51,142 nt of DNA from Methanocorpusculaceae archaeon UBA456 (GCA_002496395.1 DAJQ01000035.1:112415-163556); one strand, 5' to 3'; positions 31,844-41,038 are shown, numbered from the stretch's first letter. Program-made: numbers and translations. The notes: generated by a model from the sequence alone, not told the origin.

Positions 31844-33187
31844 TTGCCCGAAGATTTGATACAGATCCCACGAATTATCATCGCCGGCACCCATAGCGGA
31901 TGCGGGAAGACGACGATTGCCACCGGCCTGATGGGGGCGCTTGCCGCACGCGGGCTTGTTGTCCAGCCCTTCAAGGTCGGGCCCGACTTCATCGACCCGA
32001 CCCATCACACCGAGATCTGCGGAAGGAGTTCGCGGAACCTTGATCCCTTCATGATGGGAAAGGACGAGGTATTTCGAACCTTCATCTCTGCCTCAAAGGG
32101 TGCGGATATTGCCGTCATCGAAGGGGTGATGGGGCTGCATGACGGTGTTGAAGGAACCGCCGAGTCGAGCACCGCTGATGTCGCCAGAATCCTCTCCTGC
32201 CCGGTGATCCTCGCCTGCGATGTGAAAGGGATGAGCCGGAGCGTCCACGCGATGATCCTCGGATACACAACCTATGATCCAAATGTCACCTTTGCGGGCG
32301 TCATCTACAACCGGGGAGGCTCAGATCATCACCGGGAGATGATCGGATCAGCTGAGAAGCTGCGATCCCTTGGCTGGATCCCACGCCGGGATGAACTCGA
32401 GGTACAAAGCCGCCACCTCGGCCTCACGATGGCGGGTGAGGGGGAGGGGATGCATGCCAGCCGGATGATTGTCGAGGAGTGCTGCGATATTGAAGGGATC
32501 CTCCAGGCGGCATCCGCTGTCCCTCCGTTCCGGCAGAGGATCGATGATAAGGGCGAATGTGAAACACGGGCTCAGATCGGCGTTGCATTAGATGCTGCAT
32601 TCTGCTTCTATTACACAGAGAACTTCATGAAGTTGAGGAGAGCGGGAGCAGACCTCACCTTCTTCTCACCAATCACAGACCCGCTCCCGGATGTGGATGC
32701 ACTCTATCTCGGCGGGGGGTATCCCGAACTGCATGCGGCAGCCCTTGAAGCGAACCCATGCAGACAGCAGATCCGAAAAGTGGCCGATAATAGCCTTCCG
32801 ATCTTCGGTGAGTGCGGGGGGCTTGTCTATCTATCCCGCTCGCTGAAGACGAACGAGGGAACATTTGCCGGTGCCGGGGTGATCCCCGGAGATGCCGAGA
32901 TGAAGAGCCGGTTCCAGGCGCTTGGGTACGTGGATGGAACCGTCACAGGAGACACAGCCCTCCTCCCCGCCAGCCTCGGGTTCCGGGGGCATGAGTTCCA
33001 TTACTCTGCCCTCTACCCGGATAGCGGCTGCCGGTATGCATTCGCCCTGAAAAGAGGAAAAGGGATCGTGGATGGGAAGGATGGTATCGTTGAAGGAAAT
33101 ACGATCGCCGGGTACACCCACACCTACTTCACCCAGCGGTTTGCGGACGCACTTGTTGCGATGGCTGAGTCAAAAAAATCAGAATGA
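31844..33187 (+). CDS. cbiA: Cobyrinate a,c-diamide synthase family (CbiA; CfbB cannot be excluded)
   Basis: 447 aa from the TTG at 31844. Walker A IAGTHSGCGKTTIATGL at the N-terminus, FIDPTHHTEICG, IEGVMGLHDGV near 105, and a C-terminal glutaminase-like domain with the nucleophile in PIFGECGGLVYLS. It amidates the a and c side chains of cobyrinate using glutamine and ATP. The paralogue CfbB does the same for Ni-sirohydrochlorin in F430 synthesis; the cobamide context favours CbiA. The frame is open from 31799. TTG 31844 is chosen because AGGAG lies 11 bases upstream; GTG 31832 overlaps that motif. It overlaps the convergent EndoQ gene by 9 bases. Confidence 0.85.
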   Translation: MPEDLIQIPRIIIAGTHSGCGKTTIATGLMGALAARGLVVQPFKVGPDFIDPTHHTEICGRSSRNLDPFMMGKDEVFRTFISASKGADIAVIEGVMGLHDGVEGTAESSTADVARILSCPVILACDVKGMSRSVHAMILGYTTYDPNVTFAGVIYNRGGSDHHREMIGSAEKLRSLGWIPRRDELEVQSRHLGLTMAGEGEGMHASRMIVEECCDIEGILQAASAVPPFRQRIDDKGECETRAQIGVALDAAFCFYYTENFMKLRRAGADLTFFSPITDPLPDVDALYLGGGYPELHAAALEANPCRQQIRKVADNSLPIFGECGGLVYLSRSLKTNEGTFAGAGVIPGDAEMKSRFQALGYVDGTVTGDTALLPASLGFRGHEFHYSALYPDSGCRYAFALKRGKGIVDGKDGIVEGNTIAGYTHTYFTQRFADALVAMAESKKSE

Positions 33188-34294
33188 GAACGTCCCATAC
33201 TGCCCGCCGCCGCCCGGATGCAGGGTCACCCTCCCCTCTCGGAAGGCGGCGATTGCATCGGCAACACCCGGATGCACCGATCGGATCTCCTCTGTCGGGA
33301 GATTGAGCAGGATCGAGAGCTCATCACCGAAGTGTGCGATCAGCTCATCATACAGGGTACAGCATTTCTTTGTCCGTGGAGAGCAGGTGCCGAGCCGGTT
33401 TGCGATGATCTCGGCAAGCGGTATGATATGGACATAGGGGGGGCGAACGGTTGTGGTCGTGCCGGAGAGCTCGCGGGCACGATCCGAGACCCCTTTCTTG
33501 ATCCGCCCCTTATCATGCGGACACCGCCACTTGAGATCAATCGCCTCTTCCAGCGTATATTGGTGATAACACCGGGTGCAGGCGGTCCGGTGGTACTTCC
33601 CTTCTTCGGGGAAGAACCCGATATTCATCAGGATCCGGTTCTCCTTTATTGCCGAAAGTAGCGATGGAACATCCATCCTCTTCAGATCAAGGATGGTACA
33701 TTCGCGGCCGAGCTTCTCAGGAACCGGGCTGTGTGCATCTGAGTTTGTGAGGAAGGGAATACCTGCAAGCTCTTCGATCCCGGCACCATCACGGCTGTCT
33801 GCCGAGAGGCCGAGTTCAAGAAAAGAGACCTCTTCGTCGCCATAGCAGTCAGCAAGCGAAGAAAATGCGGCATAGATCGATCGCCACGGCGTGAAGGCAT
33901 GGGCAGGGCCAATAATTCCGCCAGCTTCATGGACGATTCTGGCAATCGCCTCCCCCTTCAGCCGGATATGCGGCCGGCCGGCGGTCTTCAGGTGAGAACA
34001 GAACGGAGTAAAACACTCCTGCATCACCGCAAACGAATCAAGGGTCTCTGCTGCGATTAAATGGTGAACCCGGTTCTCATCCTCCACCTCGGTTGTCGGA
34101 AGGATGATGATACCGGAGTCATCTGAAACATCCCCCCACATCTTCCGCCACTCCGGGTGGAGGGCATCACCAGTCCCGATTGCAGCAATCCCTTTTGTCC
34201 GGCATCCGGAGAGGATGCGTTCTGGAACCATATCCTTCGACGTTGCCATCGAAAAACAGGAGTGGATATGGATATCTGCTGCAACCTGAGGCAT
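33179..34294 (-). CDS. Endonuclease Q (EndoQ), PHP-domain deaminated-base endonuclease
   Basis: 371 aa. PHP metal-site motifs: DIHIHSCFS at residues 7-15, GTGDALHPEW near 41, GIIGPAHAFTPW near 126, FLTNSDAHSPV near 190. These are followed by a zinc-binding segment with CTRCYHQY...RCPHDKGRIKKGVSDRARE (about 237-275). This architecture is EndoQ, which nicks DNA 5' of uracil, hypoxanthine, xanthine or abasic sites. It is the last gene of the replication/translation operon, 2 bases after the PAC2 stop. Confidence 0.88.
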   Translation of the reverse strand: MPQVAADIHIHSCFSMATSKDMVPERILSGCRTKGIAAIGTGDALHPEWRKMWGDVSDDSGIIILPTTEVEDENRVHHLIAAETLDSFAVMQECFTPFCSHLKTAGRPHIRLKGEAIARIVHEAGGIIGPAHAFTPWRSIYAAFSSLADCYGDEEVSFLELGLSADSRDGAGIEELAGIPFLTNSDAHSPVPEKLGRECTILDLKRMDVPSLLSAIKENRILMNIGFFPEEGKYHRTACTRCYHQYTLEEAIDLKWRCPHDKGRIKKGVSDRARELSGTTTTVRPPYVHIIPLAEIIANRLGTCSPRTKKCCTLYDELIAHFGDELSILLNLPTEEIRSVHPGVADAIAAFREGRVTLHPGGGGQYGTFSF

Positions 34295-34296
34295 GC

Positions 34297-35046
34297 CTAT
34301 CCGATATAGGAGAGCTCTTCCTGCTCGCGATCCTGTTCGGACTCTTTCAGCTTCTCAAGAGCCCCCTCAAGTTCCGCGGCAGTCTCCTGAAGACGCGAGG
34401 GATCGATCTCAAGGCCGATCATCTTTGAGAGGACTGTGAGGACGGCTCCGGCACTGATCGGATCGACGAGGTACCCGGAGGTCTCGCCGAGGAGGGCAAC
34501 ACCCTCCATACCCCGGAGAGCGCCAAGGCCGATGAGGAGACCGGCAGCACCGATGATCCCGCCGGGGGGCTCCTCCTGTGAAAAGACTGAACCGGCATTC
34601 ACCGCCTCCTCGATCAGCTCCGTCCGGTCTGCGGCACAGAGAACCCTCGGCTCATCGACAAGTCTCCCGACACCATACCCGCCAAGGGTGTAGATCCGTT
34701 CAACGCCAAACTGTTCTGCAAGATTGAGATACTCTTCCGTGAGGATATAGTGCCCCTCAGGAGAGGTGCTCTGGCAGTCTCCGGTCAGAAGAAGCAGCGG
34801 AGGTTCGGTCTTCACCAGATATAACTCGTTTTTCGGGAGATTGACCACCCCTTCCTTATTGATGAAGACCTGTGGGGGAAAGTGGTGCGAGATGATCCTG
34901 GCAAGGAGTACACCATCCAGCTCATCAACGATATGATCAGCGACAAGCTTCCCGACATGGCCGACACCTGGCAGGCCTTCGATCAGTATGGAAGCCTTGT
35001 AATCATCTGTATTTTCAACAACATAGGAGATTGTTACCGGATCCAT
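34297..35046 (-). CDS. PAC2-family (proteasome assembly chaperone-like) protein
   Basis: 249 aa. Conserved blocks: LIEGLPGVGHVGKLVADHIVDEL, LLLTGDCQSTSPEGHY, RIYTLGGYGVGRL and PPGGIIGAAGLLIGLG. The C-terminal helix is charged. Function in archaea is not established; the eukaryotic relatives help assemble proteasomes. Immediately downstream of nop10 (13-base overlap), a conserved archaeal neighbour. Confidence 0.9.
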   Translation of the reverse strand: MDPVTISYVVENTDDYKASILIEGLPGVGHVGKLVADHIVDELDGVLLARIISHHFPPQVFINKEGVVNLPKNELYLVKTEPPLLLLTGDCQSTSPEGHYILTEEYLNLAEQFGVERIYTLGGYGVGRLVDEPRVLCAADRTELIEEAVNAGSVFSQEEPPGGIIGAAGLLIGLGALRGMEGVALLGETSGYLVDPISAGAVLTVLSKMIGLEIDPSRLQETAAELEGALEKLKESEQDREQEELSYIG

Positions 35047-35195
35047 AAACGCATCTGCCTCCTGTACTTACCATACCGATCCTGCGGTGAAAAACGAGGT
35101 GGGTGAACCGGGGCTGTCCGGCCCCCGCAGACCCTGCATTGCAGAGAAAGAGTGTAGGTGCCATCTTCCATGCACCGTCTCATCCGGCCTTTCAT
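35034..35195 (-). CDS. nop10: H/ACA RNP component Nop10
   Basis: 53 aa, too short for normal ORF lists. The frame starts MKGRMRRCMEDGTYTL, has a cysteine pair (CRVCGG) and the family-defining HPPRFSPQDRYGKYRR. Nop10 supports the pseudouridine synthase Cbf5 in H/ACA guide RNPs. The N-terminal zinc site is partly degenerate: the first pair is C-M-E-D instead of CxxC. Located between aIF2-alpha and PAC2, its usual archaeal place. Confidence 0.93.
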   Translation of the reverse strand: MKGRMRRCMEDGTYTLSLQCRVCGGRTAPVHPPRFSPQDRYGKYRRQMRLWIR

Positions 35196-35205
35196 AACAA
35201 CCGGA

Positions 35206-35994
35206 TTACTTTTGTTTCCGGATCAGTTTTCCTGATCCACCGGCCCGCTCAACAACACCGATCGTATTTGCCGCAACCTTCTCGATCGCCTTCTCTGCGG
35301 TCTTATAATCGGGTGCGGTTACCTTGATCTGGTATTGGGGGGCTCCAAGATAGGTGATCTCAACTTCAACACCCGGGATCTTTGCCTCAGCACTCCGGAG
35401 TGCGCGTCTGATCACATTGACGCCATCAGGTTTATCGGACATCATATCCATGGTCCCGGAGATCGTCACCTTCTGAACCTTGACATTGTCTGTGGCGACA
35501 ACCATCAGCGCCTTATTGACCGCTTCTGAGAAGTCGAAGTGAGTCAGTATCTCCTCACCGGTTATGACAAGATCTTCAAAGAACGGGTAGATCAGAGTAT
35601 ATTCCGAACGGATTGCATCAATAATCCTGGCGGGGTCGATAGCGGCAACCTCTGCCGCAAACCCTATCCATTTGTGAGCTTTCTGTTCGTTCTTCCATTC
35701 CTGAATCTTTTCACGTCGCTGGTGATCGTTGACATCCTTTAAGGAGAGGTCAATATGCCCGCGTGAGGTGTCGACATGAAGGACTTTACATACGACCTTC
35801 TGTCCTTCACGAATAAAGTCGCGAATATATTTGATCCACCCACGCGCGATCTCAGAGATTGGTATGAGACCCTGGCGGCCTTCATATTCATCCAGGGTTA
35901 CAAACGCTGCAAAGTCCTTTACGTCAACGACGGTGCAGACGACCAGTTCTCCATCTTCGGGCCAGTACCTCTCGCTCATCAGATAATCACTCAA
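35206..35994 (-). CDS. Translation initiation factor aIF2, alpha subunit
   Basis: 262 aa. An N-terminal S1 domain has ELVVCTVVDVKDFAAFVTLDEY and GLIPISEIARGWIKYIRDFI. A helical middle and a C-terminal domain follow (ISGTMDMMSDKPDGVNVIRRAL, then EVEITYLGAPQYQIKVTAPDYK). It forms the Met-tRNAi-binding heterotrimer with aIF2-beta and gamma. It overlaps rps27e by 8 bases. Confidence 0.96.
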   Translation of the reverse strand: MSDYLMSERYWPEDGELVVCTVVDVKDFAAFVTLDEYEGRQGLIPISEIARGWIKYIRDFIREGQKVVCKVLHVDTSRGHIDLSLKDVNDHQRREKIQEWKNEQKAHKWIGFAAEVAAIDPARIIDAIRSEYTLIYPFFEDLVITGEEILTHFDFSEAVNKALMVVATDNVKVQKVTISGTMDMMSDKPDGVNVIRRALRSAEAKIPGVEVEITYLGAPQYQIKVTAPDYKTAEKAIEKVAANTIGVVERAGGSGKLIRKQK

Positions 35995-36175
35995 ACTGTG
36001 ATACGATCTCAGCCTTTATCAGTGCTTTGCCGCCGGTTGTCTCTGCCAGTACTGTTCCGCAGACGATACAGTCGACGACGGTGCTTGCCTTCTCAAAGAT
36101 GACCTGCTCATTTTCACAGTCAGGACACTTCACTTTGACAAAACCGCTTCTGTTTTCCCTGTTTAACTCGACCAT
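35987..36175 (-). CDS. rps27e: Ribosomal protein S27e
   Basis: 62 aa. Zinc ribbon CPDCENEQVIFEKASTVVDCIVCG with the typical VxCxxC spacing, and TGGKALIKAEIV at the C-terminus. Small-subunit protein, cotranscribed with rpl44e (7 bases upstream) and aIF2-alpha. Confidence 0.95.
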   Translation of the reverse strand: MVELNRENRSGFVKVKCPDCENEQVIFEKASTVVDCIVCGTVLAETTGGKALIKAEIVSQFE

Positions 36176-36182
36176 TGTATAC

Positions 36183-36461
36183 TCACTCCGTCAGTTCGAA
36201 TTTTGCAATTCTGTACCCTTTTCTGAGATGGGCTTTCTTACAGGTTTTACAGCGGTATCGGACGTTGATCTTCTTTGTTGGTTTATCGCCACCCGGAACC
36301 TTGCTGAACTTACCCATATTTCCAACACGGGATCTCCGTGCCTTCTCGCGGTCGATCCAGTGAAGTCCGGTTGTTTTGCCCTTCTTCACTTTCTCGATCT
36401 CATGTTCCGTGTGTGTCCGGCAGAACGGACAATAGGTGTTGAATTTTGCTGGTCTTTTCAT
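36183..36461 (-). CDS. rpl44e: Ribosomal protein L44e
   Basis: 92 aa. N-terminal MKRPAKFNTYCPFCRTHTEHEIEK, the WIDREKARRSRVGNMGKFSKVPGG core and RYRCKTCKKAH, giving four zinc-binding cysteines in total. Large-subunit protein. Start preceded by AGAGGT. Located after the GINS gene in the same operon. Confidence 0.96.
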   Translation of the reverse strand: MKRPAKFNTYCPFCRTHTEHEIEKVKKGKTTGLHWIDREKARRSRVGNMGKFSKVPGGDKPTKKINVRYRCKTCKKAHLRKGYRIAKFELTE

Positions 36462-36498
36462 GAAAAATACCTCTGTTTCAGGAACCCGAATACCATAT

Positions 36499-37116
36499 TT
36501 ATTTGCGAATTCTTATATTTAAGGCTATGTTGCGGTCACAGAGAACTGTTGCATTGGGAGAGGGGAGGCAGACAACATCCTCGTTCGAAAGAGCATAGGT
36601 CCTCCCGTCAATCCCCATAAACGGCTCAATCGGGGCAATAAGTCTGACAAGGCTGAAGCCCCGTGGAGCGCCCTCTTCTTCTTCCTCATACACCGAATCT
36701 TCGACCTCGGTCTCCGGAATGAGGGTGGGTTTTCTGGAACGGCGATCAATCAGTTCCCCCCGTGCGTGCTGAACCGCTTTGGAAACTGCCTCAAAGAGTG
36801 CCTGCTCCTCTGTGATCATAAGCCGCTTGATCTCACGATCAATCGTATCGCCATTCCCTTTGGCAAGTGCCAGTTCGATGATCCGGCCGGTTCTGATCGA
36901 AAAGATCTCCTGAATATATGATTTGAAGCTCTCGATCTGGCGGATCATATCCTGTGACCGCTCCGACAGGGGATCGCCGGAATCATAGAGCTCCTTGTAC
37001 ATCAGTTCGATCTCCTCGTGAACCTTGGTGTAGAGATCTGAGGGGATATCCGTCAGCGTACCGCTTGCCCGCTCATCAAAGAGGATCGACCTGACACGAT
37101 CAAAGGAGATGGTCAT
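36499..37116 (-). CDS. GINS complex subunit (Gins51-like)
   Basis: 205 aa. A helical N-terminal A domain is followed by an acidic linker (EDSVYEEEEEG) and a small beta B domain (IAPIEPFMGIDGRTYALSNEDVVCLP). The A-then-B order matches archaeal Gins51. GINS bridges the MCM helicase and the replisome. It overlaps priS by 4 bases (ATGA), a pairing common in archaea. Confidence 0.88.
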   Translation of the reverse strand: MTISFDRVRSILFDERASGTLTDIPSDLYTKVHEEIELMYKELYDSGDPLSERSQDMIRQIESFKSYIQEIFSIRTGRIIELALAKGNGDTIDREIKRLMITEEQALFEAVSKAVQHARGELIDRRSRKPTLIPETEVEDSVYEEEEEGAPRGFSLVRLIAPIEPFMGIDGRTYALSNEDVVCLPSPNATVLCDRNIALNIRIRK

Positions 37117-38270
37117 GCAGAACCTCCTTCAAGCTCCGCAATTCCCCGTGCGCAGAGGAAGACGGCAAGTGCTTCGGGGACGGTGTTGATCCCTTTTGTG
37201 AGGGAATAGGTGTTCCCGAGGATCGGCATCGTCGTCTCAAAGGACGAGTCGATTCTGACCGGACGATCAGAGAAGACAACCGCATCGATGAGGGGATCAA
37301 AGTCCTCGATATCACGGAGATCCAGGGGAGTGACAAGGAACCCGCTTCCTCCATGAAGAGAAGAGGGGTGGCGGATCAGCCGCTTGATATCGGTTGTGAC
37401 CGGCTCATCGGCAAGGGCGGCCCGATCCCGGATCTGCTGCGAGAGGATGCTGTCAGCATCTTCAAACATCGCCAGGATCACGCGATCATGGATGCAGGCC
37501 AGGTAATCATTCCCGTCCATCGAACGGATCAAACGGTCAAGCCGTTTTACGAAATCGGCGGCACCCGCCTCCGAGACCCCCCTCACTGACGAGAGGGTCT
37601 TGATCTGTTCGTCCGGGGGAAGAGTGCGGATCTGCGCACAGGTTGCCTTGAGGGCTTCTTTTAACCGGAGACGCCACCCGCGATCCGGGCGTTTTTGATC
37701 GGAGAGATGCGTGGTGAGGGAGAGGCCGGTTCCGCAGACATAGTTTGCGAGTTCGCGCCGTTCACTACTCTTCCACGAACGCATCTCAAGTGAGTGAAGG
37801 TGGATATGGTAGCCCCTTCCTCCGGAGAAGACGAGGGAGAGTTCCTTTGAGGAATCGATCCCGCACTCGTCGGTGAGCATATCGATCAATTTGAAGAGCT
37901 CCTCTTTGACCCGTGCAAGCATCAGGTCATAGGGGCCGCGCATAATATGATCGGCATCGAGATCGAAGATGAGATCCGCACCGCTCCATCCCTTCTCATC
38001 CATCGTCGGGGCCGCCGGGTGTTCGTAATAGGCTGTCGAATAATACACATGGGCCGGCGTCATCGACCGGAGGTACGAGAAGAGCTCATCTTTTGAGGGA
38101 AACGAGAGGTGACGCCGCATACCGGGAGTAGTTCTGGTGCCAAAGAACATGAAACCCCACTCCCGCGAGTCGAGCGCCTCCGGTACCCGCAGGGGAGCGG
38201 TCATCTTCATGGTACCGGAATAATAGTCAGAGAACCGGTTTCTGAGAAATTCGACAGTTGCAGGTTTCAT
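37113..38270 (-). CDS. priS: DNA primase small (catalytic) subunit PriS
   Basis: 385 aa of the archaeo-eukaryotic primase fold. The metal-binding pair is DLIFDLDADHI near residue 103, and the nucleotide-binding SGGRGYHIHLHS is near 150. Other blocks are DEKGWSGADL and LIRHPSSLHGGSGF. It synthesises primers with PriL, which is not in this window. Overlaps both the GINS gene and elp3 by 4 bases. Confidence 0.95.
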   Translation of the reverse strand: MKPATVEFLRNRFSDYYSGTMKMTAPLRVPEALDSREWGFMFFGTRTTPGMRRHLSFPSKDELFSYLRSMTPAHVYYSTAYYEHPAAPTMDEKGWSGADLIFDLDADHIMRGPYDLMLARVKEELFKLIDMLTDECGIDSSKELSLVFSGGRGYHIHLHSLEMRSWKSSERRELANYVCGTGLSLTTHLSDQKRPDRGWRLRLKEALKATCAQIRTLPPDEQIKTLSSVRGVSEAGAADFVKRLDRLIRSMDGNDYLACIHDRVILAMFEDADSILSQQIRDRAALADEPVTTDIKRLIRHPSSLHGGSGFLVTPLDLRDIEDFDPLIDAVVFSDRPVRIDSSFETTMPILGNTYSLTKGINTVPEALAVFLCARGIAELEGGSA

Positions 38271-39835
38271 GACAGTTTCTTAACCATATATGGACCTTCC
38301 CGTAGATAGCCCTGTTTGCGGTAATAGGGGCGGACACCAATCCCGCTCATCACACAAACAGACGAATATCCAGCGCGCCGTGCCGTCTCCTCTGCCTCTT
38401 CCAGAAGACGTTTTCCATAGGAGCTGTGCTGCCGCTCACCAGCTGTTGGATCCCAGGAGAGCGGGACGATACTCCCATACACATGGAGTTCACGGATGAG
38501 GGCGGCATCCTCACATGCAGGTAAGAAGACCTCTCCGGGGAACCGGAGGCGGATGAAACCGATAAGGGAATCCCCTGCTTCTGCCTGGATGAAGAATTCA
38601 CGGCCGCCGCAGCAGTCATACTCAATCGTCCGGATTTCACCCTCCTCCCTGTTTGGACTCCGCCCGATCTCCCGGCACCTGATGCACCGGCACCGCTTCC
38701 CGGCGGCTTCAAGGTGCTTCTGTGCGAGCTGCCGGAAGTTTCCGTGGCGTGATCCGGCAACGATCAGTTTTGCCGGGATATCACGCTGGATCCGCTGGAG
38801 CCGCGTGTATTCAGGGAGCTGCTCTTTTCCATATGCCACCAGTGCAATCAGCTCCTCTTCGTCATAGGGTCGATACTCACCACGATGGTAGAGTCCTTCG
38901 ATCTCTGATCCGGGGGTCACAAGCGTCGGGTAAATCTTCAGGAAGTCCGGCCGGAGATTGGGATCAGCATAGAGTTTCCGGAAGAGCTCCCGGTCTTTTT
39001 TGATATCGCTTCCGGGGAGGTTTGGCATCACGTGGAAGCCGACTTTTAATCCTGCATCGCGGAGGAGGCGGTTGGCTTCGATTGAATCTTCGACACTATG
39101 GCCGCGCCGGTTATACTCCAGGATCTCATCAAGGACATGCTGGACACCAATCTCAACCTTGGTCACTCCAAGAGAGAGCATTCGCTCGATATGCTCGCGC
39201 CTGCACCAGTCCGGCCGTGTCTCGAAGGTGATCGCGATGCACCGGACTGCTGCAGACTCATTTGCAAGTGCAGCCTCTTCATACCGGGATTCACAAGAGA
39301 AGTGATCCGGAAAGTCGTTCATTGCCATCAGGCATCGGGTGACGACATGCTCCTGGTATGCCGGGTCGCGGGCGGTGATCGTCCCCCCCATCACGATCAG
39401 TTCCGCCTTGTCGACATGGTGGCCAAGGAGCCGGAACTGGGAGAGGCGGGCATGCACCTGTTCATAGGGATCATACCCATGCTCCCTCCCCCGGAGCGCA
39501 GCAGGCTCTTCCCCGGTATAGCTCTGGGGGGACTGGAAGAGATGGTCGGGCCCTCCCGGACAGGGGAGGCAGATCCCATGCGGGCAGGGATGCGGGGAGG
39601 TCATCACCGCAATTGGAGCAACCCCGGAGAGGGTACGGGTCGGTTTCACCTGAAGGATACGCCGAAGATGTTCCCGTTCATGCGGCTCTGCTGCAAGGAG
39701 TATTGCGGAGTTCTTCGGAAAAGCTGAGAGTTTGAACTCCCGGCAGACAGAGAGCTTGATCCTCTGGATATCATCAGGAGTATCTGAAGGAGAGAGCCGG
39801 GAGATAATCTCCCGGAAAGCGATATAATCATCCAT
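38267..39835 (-). CDS. elp3: Elp3-family tRNA U34 carboxymethyltransferase (radical SAM + GNAT)
   Basis: 522 aa. The radical SAM cluster motif CxxxxCxxC reads CPHGICLPCPGG near residue 105. TARDPAYQEHVVTRCL and TFETRPDWC follow, and FHVMPNLPGSD near 265. The C-terminal GNAT domain has YGKRLLEEAEETARRAGY and ends with YYRKQGYLREGPYM. It modifies the wobble uridine of tRNAs using acetyl-CoA. It lies upstream of priS with a 4-base overlap. Confidence 0.93.
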   Translation of the reverse strand: MDDYIAFREIISRLSPSDTPDDIQRIKLSVCREFKLSAFPKNSAILLAAEPHEREHLRRILQVKPTRTLSGVAPIAVMTSPHPCPHGICLPCPGGPDHLFQSPQSYTGEEPAALRGREHGYDPYEQVHARLSQFRLLGHHVDKAELIVMGGTITARDPAYQEHVVTRCLMAMNDFPDHFSCESRYEEAALANESAAVRCIAITFETRPDWCRREHIERMLSLGVTKVEIGVQHVLDEILEYNRRGHSVEDSIEANRLLRDAGLKVGFHVMPNLPGSDIKKDRELFRKLYADPNLRPDFLKIYPTLVTPGSEIEGLYHRGEYRPYDEEELIALVAYGKEQLPEYTRLQRIQRDIPAKLIVAGSRHGNFRQLAQKHLEAAGKRCRCIRCREIGRSPNREEGEIRTIEYDCCGGREFFIQAEAGDSLIGFIRLRFPGEVFLPACEDAALIRELHVYGSIVPLSWDPTAGERQHSSYGKRLLEEAEETARRAGYSSVCVMSGIGVRPYYRKQGYLREGPYMVKKLS

Positions 39836-39842
39836 GATAGGA

Positions 39843-40109
39843 TCAGTTTTTTATCAGAACAGGAGTAGCGGTTTTCGAATGATATTCTGGCCGGATAGAA
39901 CCGGGATGATCATGAATCCGCTCGACTATCTCTTCTGCAAGCGTCAGAAGCGCTTCTTTATGTGAGTTTTTATTTTTGTGGATGTGAACGGGGGAGATAA
40001 GAAGAGAGTCGTACTTGCAAGTCGATACTGCGTCGCCGGTCATGGTTTCGTAATATTTCTTTACGGTTACCATGAGCATGTGTAAATGAATGAGTTCTTC
40101 TTTCTGCAA
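39843..40109 (-). CDS. UPF0058 family protein
   Basis: 88 aa. MQKEELIHLHMLMVTVKKYYE and the SPVHIHKNKNSHKEALLTLAEEI segment are the signature of this small archaeal family of unknown function. It starts with TTG at 40109, preceded by a strong AAAGGTGAT 2 bases away. First gene of the ten-gene minus-strand operon, 7 bases before elp3. Confidence 0.85.
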   Translation of the reverse strand: MQKEELIHLHMLMVTVKKYYETMTGDAVSTCKYDSLLISPVHIHKNKNSHKEALLTLAEEIVERIHDHPGSIRPEYHSKTATPVLIKN

Positions 40110-40162
40110 CCTATCACCTTTTTCAGATGAGACTCTAATGAGTAGCCAGATATAATTTATTG

Positions 40163-41038
40163 GTGATCTTTATATTCCAATTCACGCGCATACCCGGATC
40201 GCTGATCGGCTCGGCAATTGGGGATGCAATGGGTGCGCCCTTCGAAGGAAGCCAAAATATCCATCAGATCCCACAGCGGATGACAGGAGGAGGGCCTTTT
40301 TCAACACGGAGAGGAGAGTATACCGATGACACCCTCCAGATGATAGCGCTGGCAGAGACCCTGGTCACCTGCCATCGGTTTTCTGCAATTGATTTTATAA
40401 GCCGACTTGTCCGGATCTATGATCTGCATCCCGAATTCTTCGGACCTACAAGCCGGGAGGTTCTGGAGAGGGTGAAGGGAGGTGCATCTCCGGATAATGC
40501 AGTGTCGGGGATCGCGGGCAGCGGGAGGACGAACGGGGCGGTGATGCGGGGGGCGCCCATTGGGATCTTCTACCGCCCTGACCATGCCCGGATTATGAGC
40601 AGGATTGCCGCCGCCACAACACATACCCACCCGGTGGCGGGCGCAACATCCGGTGTTGTCAACCAGATGATCTCGATCCTCTGCCGTGGCGGCTCAAAGG
40701 AAGAGGCGTTCTTCTCAGCACTCAACTGCTGTGAGAACACGGAGGTGAGAAACAGGATTGCACTCCTCTCAGCCGCACCGCTCAATCCCTCCCTTGATGC
40801 TCTCGAAGCAGCCCATGTTGCCATCACCTGTTTCATGGAAGAGGAGACATTTACCGGGATGATACAAACTGCCATTTCTCATGGCGGGGATACCGATACA
40901 ACAGCTGCCATCTGCGGTGCTCTCGGGGGTGCATTCCTTGGAGTCGGAGGGATTCCCCGGGAATGGATCGTGGATCTGGAAAGTGGGCCTGCACTCCTTG
41001 AACTTGAGGAAGCGGTCTGGTCTGCAGGGGAGAAGTGA
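40163..41038 (+). CDS. ADP-ribosylglycohydrolase family protein
   Basis: 291 aa of the DraG/ARH fold. Metal-binding motifs: SAIGDAMGAPFEG near 17, YTDDTLQM near 53 and HGGDTDTTAAICGALGGAF near 240. These enzymes remove ADP-ribose from proteins or nucleic acids; the target is unknown. Start uncertain: only GTG (40163) or TTG (40160) are in frame, and a TATA-like ATATAATTT lies within 15 bases upstream. Convergent with UPF0179. Confidence 0.87.
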   Translation: MIFIFQFTRIPGSLIGSAIGDAMGAPFEGSQNIHQIPQRMTGGGPFSTRRGEYTDDTLQMIALAETLVTCHRFSAIDFISRLVRIYDLHPEFFGPTSREVLERVKGGASPDNAVSGIAGSGRTNGAVMRGAPIGIFYRPDHARIMSRIAAATTHTHPVAGATSGVVNQMISILCRGGSKEEAFFSALNCCENTEVRNRIALLSAAPLNPSLDALEAAHVAITCFMEEETFTGMIQTAISHGGDTDTTAAICGALGGAFLGVGGIPREWIVDLESGPALLELEEAVWSAGEK

